DNA of 64,000 bases. Origin: Vigna angularis. Lineage: Eukaryota; Streptophyta; Magnoliopsida; Fabales; Fabaceae. The notes under the pieces were generated by a model, which searched no databases, was not told the origin of the DNA, and saw only the letters and a list, made by a program, of their open reading frames with translations. The translations under genes and the position numbers were made by a program. Shown piece by piece: positions 47,460 through 60,714 of this stretch (position 1 is the stretch's first letter; each line of letters starts with the position of its first letter). The stretch lies in the NCBI RefSeq assembly GCF_016808095.1, contig NC_068976.1, positions 5,737,001-5,801,000 of the forward strand. The letters run 5' to 3'.

Positions 47460-47763
47460 CTGATAACAAAATCTCTTAAGTCTCTTCTAAGATGTTCTAA
47501 CTCCATTTCTTAAGATTTTTGTTGAAGCATTCAATAATGAGTGAAACTGTAAAGTAATGATGCTAAAAACAAAACGTTTGCCCCCTCTTGCTGAAATTTG
47601 AGGTGTATGAGCCAAACAAAGAACTTTTCACTTTATTTATTGAAGAAGTTATACCTCACAAATGAGAAGAGGATATTCACGAAGTTCAATCTCGCAGGGA
47701 AATCATACCAACCAAAAAGGAATGGTTTCGTTTCTAAGAAAACTCAACATCTCAACTATTCAC

Positions 47764-47770
47764 TATAAAA
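47764..47770 (+). promoter_or_regulatory. Probable TATA box of the RTM2-like gene
   Basis: TATAAAA lies 116 bp before the start codon, a normal plant distance with a leader of about 85 bp. Confidence 0.55.
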
Positions 47771-47885
47771 CGAGACCAATCATCAACAAATATTCATTCT
47801 TCCATTGCATTTGCTACTCAATTTGCTGAAATTGAAGGCAAACAAAATATAAAGAGAAATTGAACCAAAGAGAAAGGGTTAGAAC

Positions 47886-49595
47886 ATGTCCATCTACCAA
47901 GATGTGGAAGCCAAATCTGATACAGAGGAAACGCAGGAATCAATCATCCTGCGCGTTCATCTTCCTGATGGTTCGTTTCCTTTATTAATTCTAATATATA
48001 GTTCCTTTGCTTCATTTACTAAATTTATCAATTATTGATTTTTCTGTTAAATTAATCATTTAAAAAGGAATCAATTAATGCATAAGAATAGTATATTTAT
48101 GTTTTAGTCATCATTTACTATTTATGTGCATAAAATATTTATTCTTGTCTACTATTTTAAGGAAAAAAAATATATATATATATATATATATAGTTGCATA
48201 GAGAAATGTAATCTTGTGTTTTAAAAAAGTTTCGGAGTGAGTAAAATGAATAATATATAAATATAAACAAAAAAGTTATAAACGAATAGATTTAAGATTT
48301 TCGGATATTTTAGTCTTTTTATGTGTATTAGTTTATATAGTTCATTAGAGTTGGATTTCTATGGTGCTTATCAAGGAATTGCTATTTTGTTAAAGCAGTA
48401 GAAAAAAAAATTATTTATGTGGCAGATCATTTATTATATCTATATATAATTTTGATTTTTTTTCTCTTCATTGTTGGAGTTTGAGTTGAAGATTTTCCAT
48501 TTTTGTAACCTTGTGCATGTGGTGTCCCATGATACAGGTTTTGCACGTGAGCATGTGGGTGCTAAGGTTGAATACGGTTTTGCAAGGGTTAGAGTTCACG
48601 GTGAACGATCTCTTGGGAACAATATAAGGGTCCGCTTCAATACATTGTATCAAGTTCCAGAATATTGTGACATGAACAAGATTAAGGGAAAGGTTGATGG
48701 AAAAACTGTCATCATAACAATACCAACTATTCCAGATAAAGTCCCTAAAAAGGAGAGAGAAGAACCTCCTAAAGAACCACCACAAGAAACAGAAGCAAAC
48801 AACACTGTGGATGAAAACCAAGATGCTTCTACTCCTGCAGATGATAACCAGGAGAAAACCAAATCAACAAATGAGAATGAAGAAGAGGTTGATCATGAGA
48901 CTTCAACTCCACCAAATGCCACACAAGAAGAGGCTATGCATCAAAAGGGTCAAGGGGAAGTTGAAGAAAAATCTGCAACAACCCAAGTTAAAAGTGAAAA
49001 ACCAGTTGATCAAGAGAAATCAACCCCAACAAAGGACACAGAAGAGTCTAAATCTCAAGAGGGTCAAGAAGAAACCCCCCCAAAAGATGATAGTACAAAA
49101 GTTGATCATGATGGATCAAGTTCAACCCCAGAAGAACATACAAAGGAATCTATGCCTCAAAAGGGTCAAGAGGAAACTCCCCAAGAAGCTACCTGTTCAA
49201 CCAATGACAAGCTTCAGGGAGAGGAAAAGCAAAAGGCTATTGGAAAGGAAGAAAGTGAAGAAGAGCATTCCAGGAAGGGATTGGAATCAGGAAAGGCACA
49301 TGAAAAGGATGAGGAAATCAAAGAAGAAAGAAAAGGGTTGAGAACATTTGAAGGAGAGAAAATGAATGGTAAAATTGGCAATGATGTTGGAGACAAGGGT
49401 GATGAAAAGAACATGCCTGAATCAACAAGGTCTAGAATTAAGGAAGTGGCTGCTTCTGCTTCTCAAGCTGTGACTGGTCTAGCTAAGAGGTTCAATGAAG
49501 AGGATAAACAAAAGATGATATACATGGGTGCAGCAGTTCTTGTGGTGGCCCTAGGAGTTTATGCTACCTACAAGCTTCGCTTACGTAGACAGTAG
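47886..49595 (+). CDS. RTM2-like protein: HSP20-type domain with C-terminal membrane anchor
   Basis: Two exons, 47886-47970 and 48538-49595, with a 567-bp GT-AG intron splitting the glycine codon of LPDG, give 380 residues. Residues about 15-95 are an alpha-crystallin/HSP20-type fold: ILRVHLPDGF, RVRVHGERSLGNNIRVRF and KIKGKVDGKTVIITIP. The middle (about 100-340) is very rich in Glu, Lys, Thr and Gln, with repeated TPxxxxxES and KGQEETP phrases. A hydrophobic segment at about residues 353-372 (MIYMGAAVLVVALGVYATYK) ends in RLRRQ, a tail anchor. This architecture matches RESTRICTED TEV MOVEMENT 2, a phloem-associated protein limiting long-distance potyvirus movement in Arabidopsis. Many homologues have no tested antiviral role, so function here is only inferred. 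Confidence 0.88.
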
Positions 49596-50713
49596 AGAAA
49601 TCAATGGCATCATATTAATTTCCTTTCACATGGTTTCTTGTTAAAAAAACTTTCCTCTATAAATAAGGACTTGCAAAGGAACATTACCATATAATTAATT
49701 TGTGTATACTGTTAACTGCTGTATGGGGTGTCTGCTCAAAACATATGCTTAGCAGTGATAATTGTTTGTGCTACTTGTAATAATATAAAGAAATTCAGTA
49801 ACCCCACAATTTTAACTCATCTCCGTGCGTATGCATGAAAATAACCGATATTTAATTTGTAAATCCTATAATAAATAGTACACATCAAAACACACAACTA
49901 ATAGTCTTTTAAAAGTTACATAACATTTAACCATTTATGTATATTATATGGTATTAGTATAAAAGAAGCATGCCATGATTTTAAATTTTTTATATGTTTT
50001 CTTACTTTTAAAGAAAATAAATTAATAATGCTGGTTCCCACAAAAATAAAGTAATAAGTTACTCATAGTATATTATGTTTTTGAAATATACAAATAAGTA
50101 ATAGTTATTTTTAGTATTTGAATAGTTTATCTCTATTTTTTAATTTTAACATAAAACTAAAGATAAAATAAAAATATTAATGGAAGTCCTTATAGAGGTA
50201 TAAATGACAGCTATTTTACAGTGCCTATAAAACTTTTTAATATCAATGTTATTTTGCATAAACCCTCAAAAGACCTCAATTTCAATGTAATATAGAATCT
50301 TGTTACACAATATCTTGTACGAGAACACCAACCTTTACGCATCAAAGGAATCATTGAACCACTAAAATAAACTCCAAAGTAGTTATAATCAAAATCCTTC
50401 TAAAAAAGAGAAAAAAATTACAAACATAATTTAAATACTTGGTGGATTGCACGGTTTATCATTCTAGTATTTGTAACACAAATGTTAAATTCTTCACTAA
50501 AATATAAAATTGGATGTAAACGCAGTAGTTCAAATAACTTTAAAATGTCTTCCAACATATCTATGTAAACAATGAAAATGCATAAAAGCTCACATACAAA
50601 TTGAAAGACTCATTCTAATAAATTAAGCTAAAATTACAAGTGTTATAGCTAGTAAAAAGTACTAAAAACAAAAACAAACTATCCAACTCTAGATCATTAC
50701 TATAATAAGATAA

Positions 50714-50744
<31 letters not shown>

Positions 50745-52974
50745 GCCTTCCACACTATCTTTGTTCCCTTCATTATACTTGGCACCTCTCCATCTTCTTT
50801 CTATGTATTCTTTATCTATAATCCAATTATCATCTAACTGCATAGAATTAAAGTTATACACAAGTTCTCCTAGGCTGCTTCTTGGTTAATTCATAACAAA
50901 ACCAAATCATCAATACACTTTTGTTTCAAATGGGTTCATTTCTTTGTATGGACCTAAAAAGATACAAATACAAAAAATCAATTGCATATATATGAAAGAA
51001 AAAAATGAAATATGGTTTATTATTATTAAACTTTCCAATCTAAAATGCACTCAAAATATACTTACATCCATATGGATTGCATGTCAACTTTATATTTGAA
51101 AAGAAAACTTCTAGAATTCCATATTCACACATGATTCACGCCATTATGGTGACTGAATACAAAACTAAAAGTATATTTTCAGAACTTCTCTATTAAAAAA
51201 AATATATGCATATTTCAAGTAGTGAAAGATTTCAAAAATACTTCTAACTTATATTCAAATAAACTCAACATAGTTTTAGTATTAACTACAATTGTTGCCA
51301 TCAAAACACCTTCTTCAAGCCTTCAATCTAAGCATCAATCTTAGTTATTTTTACAATACTTACGACAATTTCTTTTATTATCAACTTTTAACTTCAAAAT
51401 TAACTTTAAATCTACAACTAGCTATTATAACTGAGATAAGATAGTTTGGTCAAAAAGTACAATGGCAATCAGAATGGATTTGTTTATTTAATGCTTCATT
51501 AATGAAATACTTAAGATGCATATATCTGAAAACTGGAATTACATTTTAAACAAAGACTTAACAAAAATTAAACTGAATTGGTAACTTGTTTACCTTTCAT
51601 AGACACCCTTCAAGGCATTTTGCATTATCTCGTTATCAATCCATTTCCTCATACATCATGGTTTCCCTCTCTAATCCAAATCAACCAAAAAAGCCCCTTC
51701 GTTTGGATAAGTCCCCTCAAATAAATCAGAATGTTTTCTTAAAACTAAGGTTATGTTAAAAAGCTAAACTTATACCAAACTAAACTACATTTGAAAAAAC
51801 TCATGTTTTGAAAAAGAAAAAAAATTAAACGCCCCTATACTAAATTGTGTAAACTGCATTGAATTCTAACTAATGAAATTGAAAAATATGATTTAAGATC
51901 ATGCACATATTGAGAATAGTTCAAACATTTTAAATAATTTAAATCATTCAGTTTAGTCTATTTGCTTTGTTTCACATTATGCAATTCTATACAAGATAAA
52001 TCATTTCAATTCAGTCACACTACTTATAAAAGTTTAGTTCAATTATATACTAGATAAGTTCAATTTATGCAATTTGTCCACCTCAAAATCAACCAAACAT
52101 TTTCATTCAGATAATATATACTGTGTTTATAAACACGTTGGACTTTTAAGTGTAGTAAACTGTCCTTCTAAAGTCAGCCTAACTATTTTTTTTTTAAACA
52201 AAGTTTTTAAGAAAACAAAAACTTAACCTTTTTGATAAATAGATCAAGCTCCTTGACTTATTTCCACCAACTATTTCAAATGTGATAACCATCAATGAAG
52301 GTTAAAAAATTGTTCTATCACTAACAATAGACTTAGTTGAAACCAAAGAGTGGTAAGGGAGAATTTTCTTTGTTCTAATTTTATCTCGTTAGCTCAAACA
52401 TTCAGCGAAGAGAGAATATGGAAAATAAGGACGCTAAAATCTCTCCCTAATAACATTAGAGGGATTTTGTATTTTAAGGGAAGTGAAAATAGGTTATGAT
52501 TTTAAGAGGTACTAACAAAGTTATTCTTGAAATTTTATTTTCCTTTAGTAATACTTAAGAGTAAAATAATACATTACAAATATTCTTCAATACCCTCCAT
52601 AATCATACATCACCCCTAACCACATGAATTACGTGGCATCCAAGCCTTGGTAAGCTAAAGAACCTGATTCATAATTAAAACATCTGACCTATTTCCTCGT
52701 CGAAGGCAATCTGTTCGAAAAGCTAACCTAGCCTGAACCTGGTTCAGAAAAACTTATAAACAAGCTAATAGGCCTTCAAAAATTATTAATAGTTATATTT
52801 TTAAGTTATCATTAGATGTAAATTGTAATATATGTATTGCGTATTATATATTATTTACATAAATATAATATACAATTTTATATATTTAAACAGACGTGTC
52901 CATCAAGCATAAAAGACATGTCTACCAAGGGAAGATGAAGACAAATCACAAACCAGAACAGAAAAAGGAGAAGT
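49596..52974. other. Gene-free AT-rich intergenic stretch
   Basis: Follows the RTM2-like stop codon. Contains an (AAT)n run at about 50709-50743. No open frame or splice pattern suggests a gene. It ends at the target site of the gypsy element. Confidence 0.5.
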
Positions 52975-52979
52975 GGAGG

Positions 52980-53359
52980 TGTTAGGTTTCTTGGTGAAGA
53001 GGAACCTATATTCTATCTCAAAATAAACAATCTCAACAGATAAATGAATCCTCACAGTGAGGAAAACAGTTTTATTGAAGGGAAAACACTGAAAACAATC
53101 AACTGCAGTCAAGGGAAAACATTCCCTTTCACAGGACAGACCCTGTTTTTCTAATAAAACACTCAACAACCAGCCAAATATATACCCCCCTTCTTAAAAG
53201 ACATAAACAAAACAAAAATGAAACAAAGCATCAAAGGAAACCGTCAACAACCAATGGAAACTACCCCTAACTGCTATTAAACTCCTCCTAACTCCCCTAA
53301 CCACCACTTACTAACTTCTATGTTTATTTTTCCTAACATAAACCTTCCAAGACCAATCA
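52980..53359 (-). repeat. Left LTR (3' LTR in element orientation)
   Basis: 380 bp. The open frame in it (52903-53169) is repeated in the other LTR at 53949-54215, so it is a product of the LTR sequence rather than a gene. Confidence 0.85.
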
Positions 53360-53884
53360 ATACTATCGGGTCTGAACAACCTTGTCTGCAAGGTTGAAGT
53401 CAGGAAATTGATCCCTAATCAGTTCTTCTTCCCATGTTGCACCGTCAGGACCCCCTTCCTTCCATTCAATGAGTACTTGTCATTGAGACCATGCAAAGAG
53501 TGTAGTCTGTGATCTAAAACCTTGAGAGGGACACAACTTGGTTTCTTGTAATGTAGCTCAACCGGGCCAATCCTTCTCCACCTACAGATGGTGATTCCCC
53601 ACTGCTGGCTTAAGTTGTGAAACATGAAAAACTGGATGTATCCTTGCAGATTCTGGCAATTGCAAACGAAAAGCGACTTGGCCAACCTGCTTGAGGACTA
53701 GAAAAGGTCCATAATACCTGGATGCAAGTTTAGGATGTAATCTGGTCAGCATTGACATCTGTTTGTGTGGTCTAATCTTTAAAAATACACAATCTTCGTC
53801 AATTTCATCCCTTTTTCCCACTTTGTCTCCATACACAGACCCTCTTTCTATATTTTTCATTCTTCGCGACAAATCCTCCATCAT
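53360..53884 (-). pseudogene. Gypsy integrase C-terminus and chromodomain-like fragment
   Basis: The minus strand reads [20 protein letters not shown], then [20 protein letters not shown] and [11 protein letters not shown], the conserved tail after the integrase core of chromovirus-type gypsy elements. After a stop and frame change, EWKEGGPDGATWEEE resembles the chromodomain-type W(K/E)..P...ATWE motif. Everything upstream in pol is deleted. Confidence 0.8.
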
Positions 53885-54025
53885 GTCACTAAGCCTCTAA
53901 AAATTGGCTCAGTACTCCTCTCTCGGTTCTTTCGTTGAACGAGCATTTTCAATGACCAATCTCTCCACTACACTCATGCGACTCTCCATATCTCATGTTT
54001 CTATGATCTAGTAGGTCAGACCAAT

Positions 54026-54394
54026 TGTTAGGTTTCTTGGTGACAAGGAACCTATATTCTATCTCAAAATAAACAATCTCAACAGATAAATGAATCCTCA
54101 CAGTGAGGAAAACAATTTTATTGAAGGCAAAACACTGAAAACAATCAACTGCAGTCAAGGGAAAACATTCCCTTTCACAGGACAGACCCTGTTTTTCTAA
54201 TAAAACACTCAACAACCAGCCAAATACATGCCCCCCTCCTTAAAAGACATAAACAAAACAAAGCATCAAAGGAAACCATCAACAACCAATGGAAACTACC
54301 ACTAACTGCTATTAAACTCCTCCTAACTCCCCTAACCACCACTTACTAACTTCTAAGTTTATTTTTCCTAACGTAAAAATTGCAAGACCCATCA
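54026..54394 (-). repeat. Right LTR (5' LTR in element orientation)
   Basis: 369 bp, matching the left LTR. It lacks about 10 bp (the aaaatgaaac stretch near 53215 in the left copy). Confidence 0.85.
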
Positions 54395-54399
54395 GGAGG

Positions 54400-55147
54400 G
54401 AAGAGGCAGGACAAATAAGTTTGAAAATCTTGACTAAATGGAAAAAGGGTGGTCTCAAATAATTGATGTTCTGGATGGCAGGATCAGTGTACTAGAGATT
54501 TTATGCTCAATACCACGTGATCCGACCAATCATCATCCCAAAACACATTTAAAGAGCAGTGTAAGATTGTTGGGTGCTAGAAAAATCATTGGATCATGCC
54601 ACTTCCATAACTGTATATTAAACAAAATAGGGGGCAGAACATTAGACCACAGACAATTTAAACAATGTGGCACACATCATAAAAAAAAGGCAGAATGCAA
54701 TTTATAAATGATACAAAAGCAGATCATAAAGCAAAACATTGCACATGACAAAAGGGGCGTGGATTTTGCTTTAACCTCAAAAAACTGCTCCCCGAACTAG
54801 TTAAATATTGCTAGAAAAATTACATTGTGCTAGAAAAATCAAACTAGTTGAGAAATTTATTTAGTATAGCTATCCCAAAGGTTCAACAAGTTAACATTGG
54901 TCATTCAAACAAGTTCATATAAACTCAAACCTATACGAAAAAAATTGTTACCAATGAGGATGGCCACAAAAAAAGATGAACTAAAGGAAGCACCAGCCTT
55001 TCACTAGCCACCATAGGTCAAGAAAGAGAAGGAGGGAAGTTTAAATAAAGCTATGCAAACGTAAAAATTTTAAGAAATGAAAACCAAACAAAAAAAAAAT
55101 TGATAAAAGAATTGTGCTTTTGTAAACAAGAATTTCGTAACCTACAA
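54400..55147. other. Downstream flank of the RbBP5-like gene
   Basis: Probably includes its 3' untranslated region. The open frame at 54438-54707 (plus) resembles no family, and I do not call it a gene. Confidence 0.4.
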
Positions 55148-58100
55148 TCATTCATCAGAAATCCCATCACCATGAAAACTGTTACCATTATCTTGATCAA
55201 CCAAAGATTTGCTCTTGGGTTTTGCCAATTTGCTTGATTTTGAAGATTTCTTAACTTTTTCTGCTTGCAATTCCAACACCTTCTCTGAAGGTTTTCTCTT
55301 TCTTTTAAAGCGCCCAGCATCGTCTTCATAAAATTGAAAAATAAAACACTATTATTGAAGGCAGCATTAGAGTCAAAAGGTACATACCAGAAAAATGCAT
55401 ACACAATACATTGGCATTTCAACCACACCAGGAATAAAAAGGGAAATTTCTGAGCCAGTACACTGGAAAAAGTTTGGGGACCTTGAAATTTATTAGAACC
55501 ATAATCACCAAGCTAATTGGTCCTATTCTAATTAACATGTTAAACCTACCATTATACTTGACTAAGAAGAAATAGAGCAAAAGAAAGCGAAAGAACACAA
55601 ACAGTCATGCATTTTCCTTCTATTTGATTGAACAGAAATGTTGACTAAAAGAAAAAAAAAATTAGAATCTTTTTCTCCTCAATTCTCTTCAACTCAAATT
55701 TCAGTTTTTTCACCCGTCATCATGTCTCCATTGTAGTAAACATAGACATGTAATTATCCAATTTCTTCAAGTAATAGACTTAATCAAGTGAAGTTTCAAA
55801 CTGCAAAGTTAAGCCTACGAGATAAATTTACTGGCAAAGTTACAAGATCATGATTCTATAACTTTTATTTTTTGGATTGGGGATTAGAATTAGAATTTGT
55901 GAGTTTTAAGAATCAAAATATTTTGCTACAATCATATAATGCAAAGCATGTTATTACCTTCAAGAAGACTGGATGCGTGATTCATCATAAGTCCATTTGG
56001 TCCAGCTTCTTCTGAAGGGGATCCAGTGTTATTGCTGTCCAACAACTTTGAAGAACTTTCTGCACACTTGTCTTGCTGTTCCAGAGGATCACGACTAGGG
56101 GTTGCTGGCAAGAAACATAGCTCTTCTTGAGACATATCAGAATCACTGAAAGTGGCATCTTTCTCCACTGATACGATGTCAACTTCCTCATCTTCATTTA
56201 CATCAGGACCTTTCACCTGTGCAAGCATATTACACAAAAATAAATGGGCAAAAAGAAATAAAGATATCCATGACCAATCCAACAAAATAACATTTACCTT
56301 CTCAGTGTCAGGAATCAGATCAAATTCATCTTCACGCTCTACATACTCTTCATTTTCCTCAAGCTCCTTGAAGTCAGGAGCAAATGCACTCCAATTCTCG
56401 GTATAATCTTTTGCCCATATATAAACAAAGCCATTCAAGGAAACAGATACAACAAAAGGATGTACAGGATGCCATGCTAGATCGATAAGAGCTTCCTTTG
56501 GTCCTTCAAGGATTTTCACAAGATGCCCAGCTCTATCCCATATGTAAATCTTGTGCTCACCTTTGCAAGCAGAACCACCGACTACCCACTCACCATCACC
56601 ACTGAAACAAGGGGCTTTCCAGTGTACCTTTGTGATGGCATCTTGAAATTCACGGAACAAAATTAAACATTTTGACCCAATGGCCTTCAACTTCTCACTG
56701 TTATTTACATCACCACAGTTCTCATTCAGTTCATCAAGGGTTCTGACCTCGTCTTTCAGGGGCAGAAGGTTTTCATAGATCCTTATTACTCGATCATTGG
56801 AGTTCGTGAGTAGATACTGCCCATTCCTGCTGAACACAATGTTCTTTACAACAGAACCACCAGTGATTGGGACTACAGCACGCACTTCACCATTTTTGTA
56901 ATCAATAACAAGAATTTCACCTTTTGAGTTTCCCAAATAAACCAGAGTCCCGTACTTGTTAAAACAAGCAGCGGTTGGTGTAAAGGAGGTGATTCCATCA
57001 GAAGACTTATTGCGTGAGGGAGGGATTAGTCCATTGCTTGTCTCTGACACAGAAACCTTAAGCAAAGTTGTGTTTCCTGTATTCAGGTCAACAATCATAG
57101 GAGCACATGAAAGAGGACATGCTAAGCAAAGAGATGGTGTTGAAGATCCTGGATGAAGACGCGCTTGTAGAGGGGTTTGTTGCAAAACTATTCGTGTTAT
57201 CTTCTTACCACTCATAACATCCCACAAAATTAATGATTTGTCAGCAGCAGATACCAGAATTCGATGACCATACTTTGACCAACAGATGCTGGTTATGGGG
57301 GAAGAACATTCATTATCATGAAGAATCTTAGAGATGCCTCTTGTTTCGAAATCCCAAATAACACAACTTCCATCATTGCACCCAGCTAGTTCAATTGTGC
57401 AAATCATGATCAAAATGAGAAAATTGATATCATACAATAACTCCAATAACTTTTGAACAAATAGCACACATCATGGAAATAAGTCTATGCTTCAGAAAAT
57501 GAAGTACCACAATTTTCAAAGAAAATCTACCAATAATTTTTCTTGAAATTTAATCAGAAAAATAGAAATATGTCAATCAAATCAAATCAGAATGCTTTTT
57601 CAAAATTCTTGAACTTAACGAGATTGTCCATGCTCCATTATGATAAACTAAATATAAAATTAGAATAACTATCAGATTGGCATAATCCATAACAGGAATG
57701 GATACTTTAAAATATAAAGCCACAAAAGTTGCTCCACAGGGAGAAAAAATTCAGATGAAAGACAAATCAGAGATGGTTCAGAAAGCGTTTGACACAACTG
57801 TCCGATCAACATAAACTGAGACTCAAAGTAACTGATGAATAGCTATTTCTCGCCTGCAATCATATTGCCTTTGGTTCATTGATCTTAAATTGTTCATACC
57901 ATTAACTTTAAAGTGCATGCAATAATTACAAATGTTTAATAGTCAACTCTGTTGGTAGATTGAGTGGTTCATGAGTTAAATGCTAAAATGCATGTATAGT
58001 TCATCAGTATCAATGTGTAGCAGTAGACTTTAAACTCAATTGGTTTGTAAGGTGAGACCCTCTCGCGATGATAGAAAGGGTATTTATGGGTGATTTGATA

Positions 58101-59284
58101 TATGATAGGTCCAATAAACCTAGTTAGGGTAGACTAAGAAAACCTGGCAAGGATAGGATCTTAGAGAGTATACTTCAAATTTAACTTGAGGGTAAGGTCC
58201 TTATGCCATGGTGGGAATAGTATAAGTATATATTGTGGTGATTTGATAAACATAGGTTCAACAGCCCTAGTTAGATTAGACTAAAAAACCATAATTAGAG
58301 TAGGATCTGATAGTAACTTAGGAAATGAATTTTTTAGTTCAACTCAATTTTACAGAATCGATTTGCAAAGAGAAGTTTGCACCTACTTATGTATTATCAT
58401 TTGACCCTATCTATTTCAGATAATAAAAAAATAAAAACACTTCTATTAGTTCTCTCAACAACTTTCGATTCAGTCATGTTCTGTTTTTCTCTTTCTTCCC
58501 CTCTAAATTCAATAAATCATACAGTGAACAGGACTTGCATATAAATTTAGCATATTTTTCTATAGAAGACTAAGCTTAGAAATTAACATGAATAAACAAA
58601 CAACCACATCATGCATATCATGTTTATACCGTGCATTGACATCAATTGCATGATTACTACATCAGGCGAAGATGTATGAGTAGATATTAATATTTCTCCA
58701 TCAACAGGCCAAGGCAAAAAAAAAAAAAATTAAACATAGAACTCCACCCTGAGCTTAATGCTAAAATCTCAAATTCAACATAATCCCATAAGCAAAACTA
58801 TCAAACAAAAAACACCTGAACAAAAATAATGTTCTTGTCTTACTTGGGTCATCAGGGAAAATAAATATACTAAGCAAAGTTGGTTACTTTAACCTTGAAA
58901 TCGCCATTTAAAACATAAAAAAGAATTTTAACCACAATCCATCTTTAAAATCAAAAGACAAAAACATTGTTCATGAATACATCAAAGATAATACCCAAAA
59001 ACAAAACCATATCATAAAACACTGAAGAGAAAGGGAAAGAGACATAGAGGAAAGAATAGAGAGGCTACCTGCGAGAAGGGTACCACGGCGATTAAAGGCA
59101 ATGCATTTCATACAGCCATGTTCCAAATACTCCTCTATGACTTCTGGGAAATCACCCTGCAACGGATCTACAACATGGTGCACACACAGACAATGAAAAA
59201 AATAAGAGGCAAAAAAAAAACATAAAGTGACATGGAGTAAAAACGAAAAGAGAAAGCCGAACCAATGATGGAGGCGTTCATCAT
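55148..59284 (-). CDS. RbBP5-like WD40 protein, COMPASS H3K4 methyltransferase subunit
   Basis: Five exons on the minus strand, 59284-59263, 59167-59069, 57385-56298, 56216-55958 and 55323-55148, give 547 residues with GT-AG junctions in phase. The start, MMNASIIDPLQGDFPEVIEE, and blocks such as MKCIAFNRRGTLLA, GSCVIWDFETRG, SWSKYGHR-like ICWSKYGHRILVSAADKS, FREFQDAITKVHWKAPCFSG, GEHKIYIWDRAGHLVKILEG and AFAPDFKELEENEEYVERED match Arabidopsis RBL (RbBP5-like). Six to seven WD repeats span about residues 30-370. An acidic hinge (VNEDEEVDI) and a basic lysine-rich tail (KRKRKPSEKV) follow. In the family this subunit joins WDR5, ASH2 and an ATX/SET1 enzyme to methylate histone H3 lysine 4 and promotes FLC expression. 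First ATG chosen; a second follows directly. Confidence 0.93.
56217..56297 (-). other. 81-bp stop-free in-phase intron of the RbBP5-like gene
   Basis: Starts gtaaatg and ends ttgcacag on the minus strand. It has 27 codons with no stop, and both exon borders are at codon boundaries. Removal gives EK joined to VKGPDVNEDE, agreeing with the family. Retention would insert 27 mostly hydrophobic residues before the acidic hinge without breaking the frame. Confidence 0.8.
58020..58420. repeat. Dispersed repeat in intron 2 of the RbBP5-like gene
   Basis: Phrases taggtccaataaacctagtta and taggttcaacagccctagtta mark two diverged copies of a unit about 165 bp long. The block ends with tcgatttgcaaagagaagtttgcacctacttat, which resembles a dispersed repeat common in legume genomes. 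It is noncoding. Confidence 0.5.
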
Positions 59285-59675
59285 AGAGACGGTCAAGGTG
59301 TGCCTAAGCGGGTACAGGAGAAGCAAAATTGAAATAGAGAAATAGAGAGGTTTTTATTGCATAGTATATTGGTAAAAGGTAAATTAACAAAAGATATAAT
59401 AAAATAGAAATTATTTGATTAAAGAAAAATATAAAAAAAGGGAAAAAAAAGGAATAATTTTATTTATATATAATTTGTGCGATAATATGTTAAATATCAT
59501 GTTATTTTGTTTTAGTCGTATTTATCATTAACTATCTCTTATAATTATCATTTCTTTTATAATTACTTTCTATAAATATCTTTTAATAAAATGTAGATTA
59601 TTTATTTTCACAACTAAAGAATATATAGAGATTATTAATTTAAAATTTTCACAATAAACTATATATTATATTACT

Positions 59676-59734
<59 letters not shown>

Positions 59735-60199
59735 GATGATGAATAATTTTGTAATTAGAAGAGAAAAGATTGGAAAGAGTGAATTTTTTTTTATTATTTA
59801 AATTAGCCTTAAACTTTAATATGTTACTATACGTTTTTCGAGTATTTTTTTTATGTCAAGTAAATTTGTATTATAATAAAAGAGATTTATAACTTGTTTA
59901 AGGAAATTAAAAAATGAGGTGGTTTGACCGTTTAGTTTAGTACGGGGTTTAGAATTTAAATGAAATTTTTAAATTCACATTTTAGTTGTTTCACAGTTTT
60001 TACGAAGATCATTTATTATAAGTTTATTTGATGTTAAAGACTCAAATTGTTTCTTGAAACGTGTCTTACAAGATCACTACAGTAAAAGGAGGGAATATAT
60101 CTTTTTATAAGGACACTTTTAAGATCATTTCGATATTGAACTTAGAGAACATTGTTGATTCTTCCCTCTCTTTTTAGGGATGTCCACCAATATATGGTA
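59285..60199. other. Promoter side of the RbBP5-like gene and AT-rich DNA
   Basis: The first about 60 bp is the leader and promoter region of the minus-strand gene. Beyond is AT-rich sequence with a (TA)n run at 59680-59730. No other feature seen. Confidence 0.45.
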
Positions 60200-60714
60200 T
60201 ACCCTTGAAAGCTTAGGATAGTCAAAGGTGTTGCAAGTGTCATTAATTGTTCCTTGAAGAGGCCAACTACGTCGAATCACAATCAAATTGTGGCGCTTAA
60301 GTTGTTACACTCTTAAGTTGAAAGTGTTATACCTTGCCTAATAGCTATAACTTTTGGCATAATGGTAAGCGCTTAATCCAACAATTAGTATCTGATCCAA
60401 GGTCACGAGTTTGATTCCAGTGGACAATTGTTCAGGGGGAGATTGTTGCAGGTTTCACAATTATCCAATGACGTAGGTCAAGTGGGTCGAGTCACAATCG
60501 AAGAGTGTGATTCCCAGTGGGACAATTGTTGAGGGAGAAAATGTTGCAGGTGACATCAATTGTCCCGTAATAGAGGCTAAGTGGGTCGAGTCATAATTGA
60601 ATCGTGGTGTTCGAGTTATCACGCTCTTAAGTAAAAAGAGTTGTGCTCTGATTAATAATGATAGCTTTTGACCTAGTACTAAGCACTCAATGTAACAAAA
60701 GGTATCTTCCTCTC
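60200..60714. repeat. Dispersed repeat with tRNA-promoter-like phrases, duplicated
   Basis: The phrase tagctataacttttggcata followed by atggtaagcgctt (about 60342-60375) recurs in diverged form at 60659-60692. Near 60404 cacgagtttgattcc resembles a polymerase III B box. A gtgggtcgagtcacaatcga phrase also recurs (60481 and 60571). It may be SINE-derived or part of an LTR. Confidence 0.35.

Larger units (their letters stand above)
52980..54394 (-). mobile_element. Internally deleted Ty3/gypsy element with two LTRs
   Basis: LTRs at 52980-53359 and 54026-54394 are nearly identical, differing by scattered substitutions and a roughly 10-bp indel. On the plus strand each starts tgttagg and ends in ca (accaatca, acccatca). 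The element is flanked by exact ggagg at 52975-52979 and 54395-54399. Only about 666 bp remains between LTRs, holding the 3' end of pol and some leader, on the minus strand. The missing gag-pol makes it non-autonomous; the similar LTRs and exact duplication suggest a fairly recent insertion. Confidence 0.88.

Noticed and set aside
48811..49341. 176-codon plus-strand frame overlapping the RTM2-like exon 2
   Set aside because: A frame-shifted reading of the Lys/Glu-rich region; methionine- and lysine-rich with no domain, while the main frame continues the HSP20 fold to a membrane anchor.
54438..54707. 89-codon plus-strand open frame beside the gypsy element
   Set aside because: No family resemblance or splice context; lies in the presumed 3' flank of the RbBP5-like gene.
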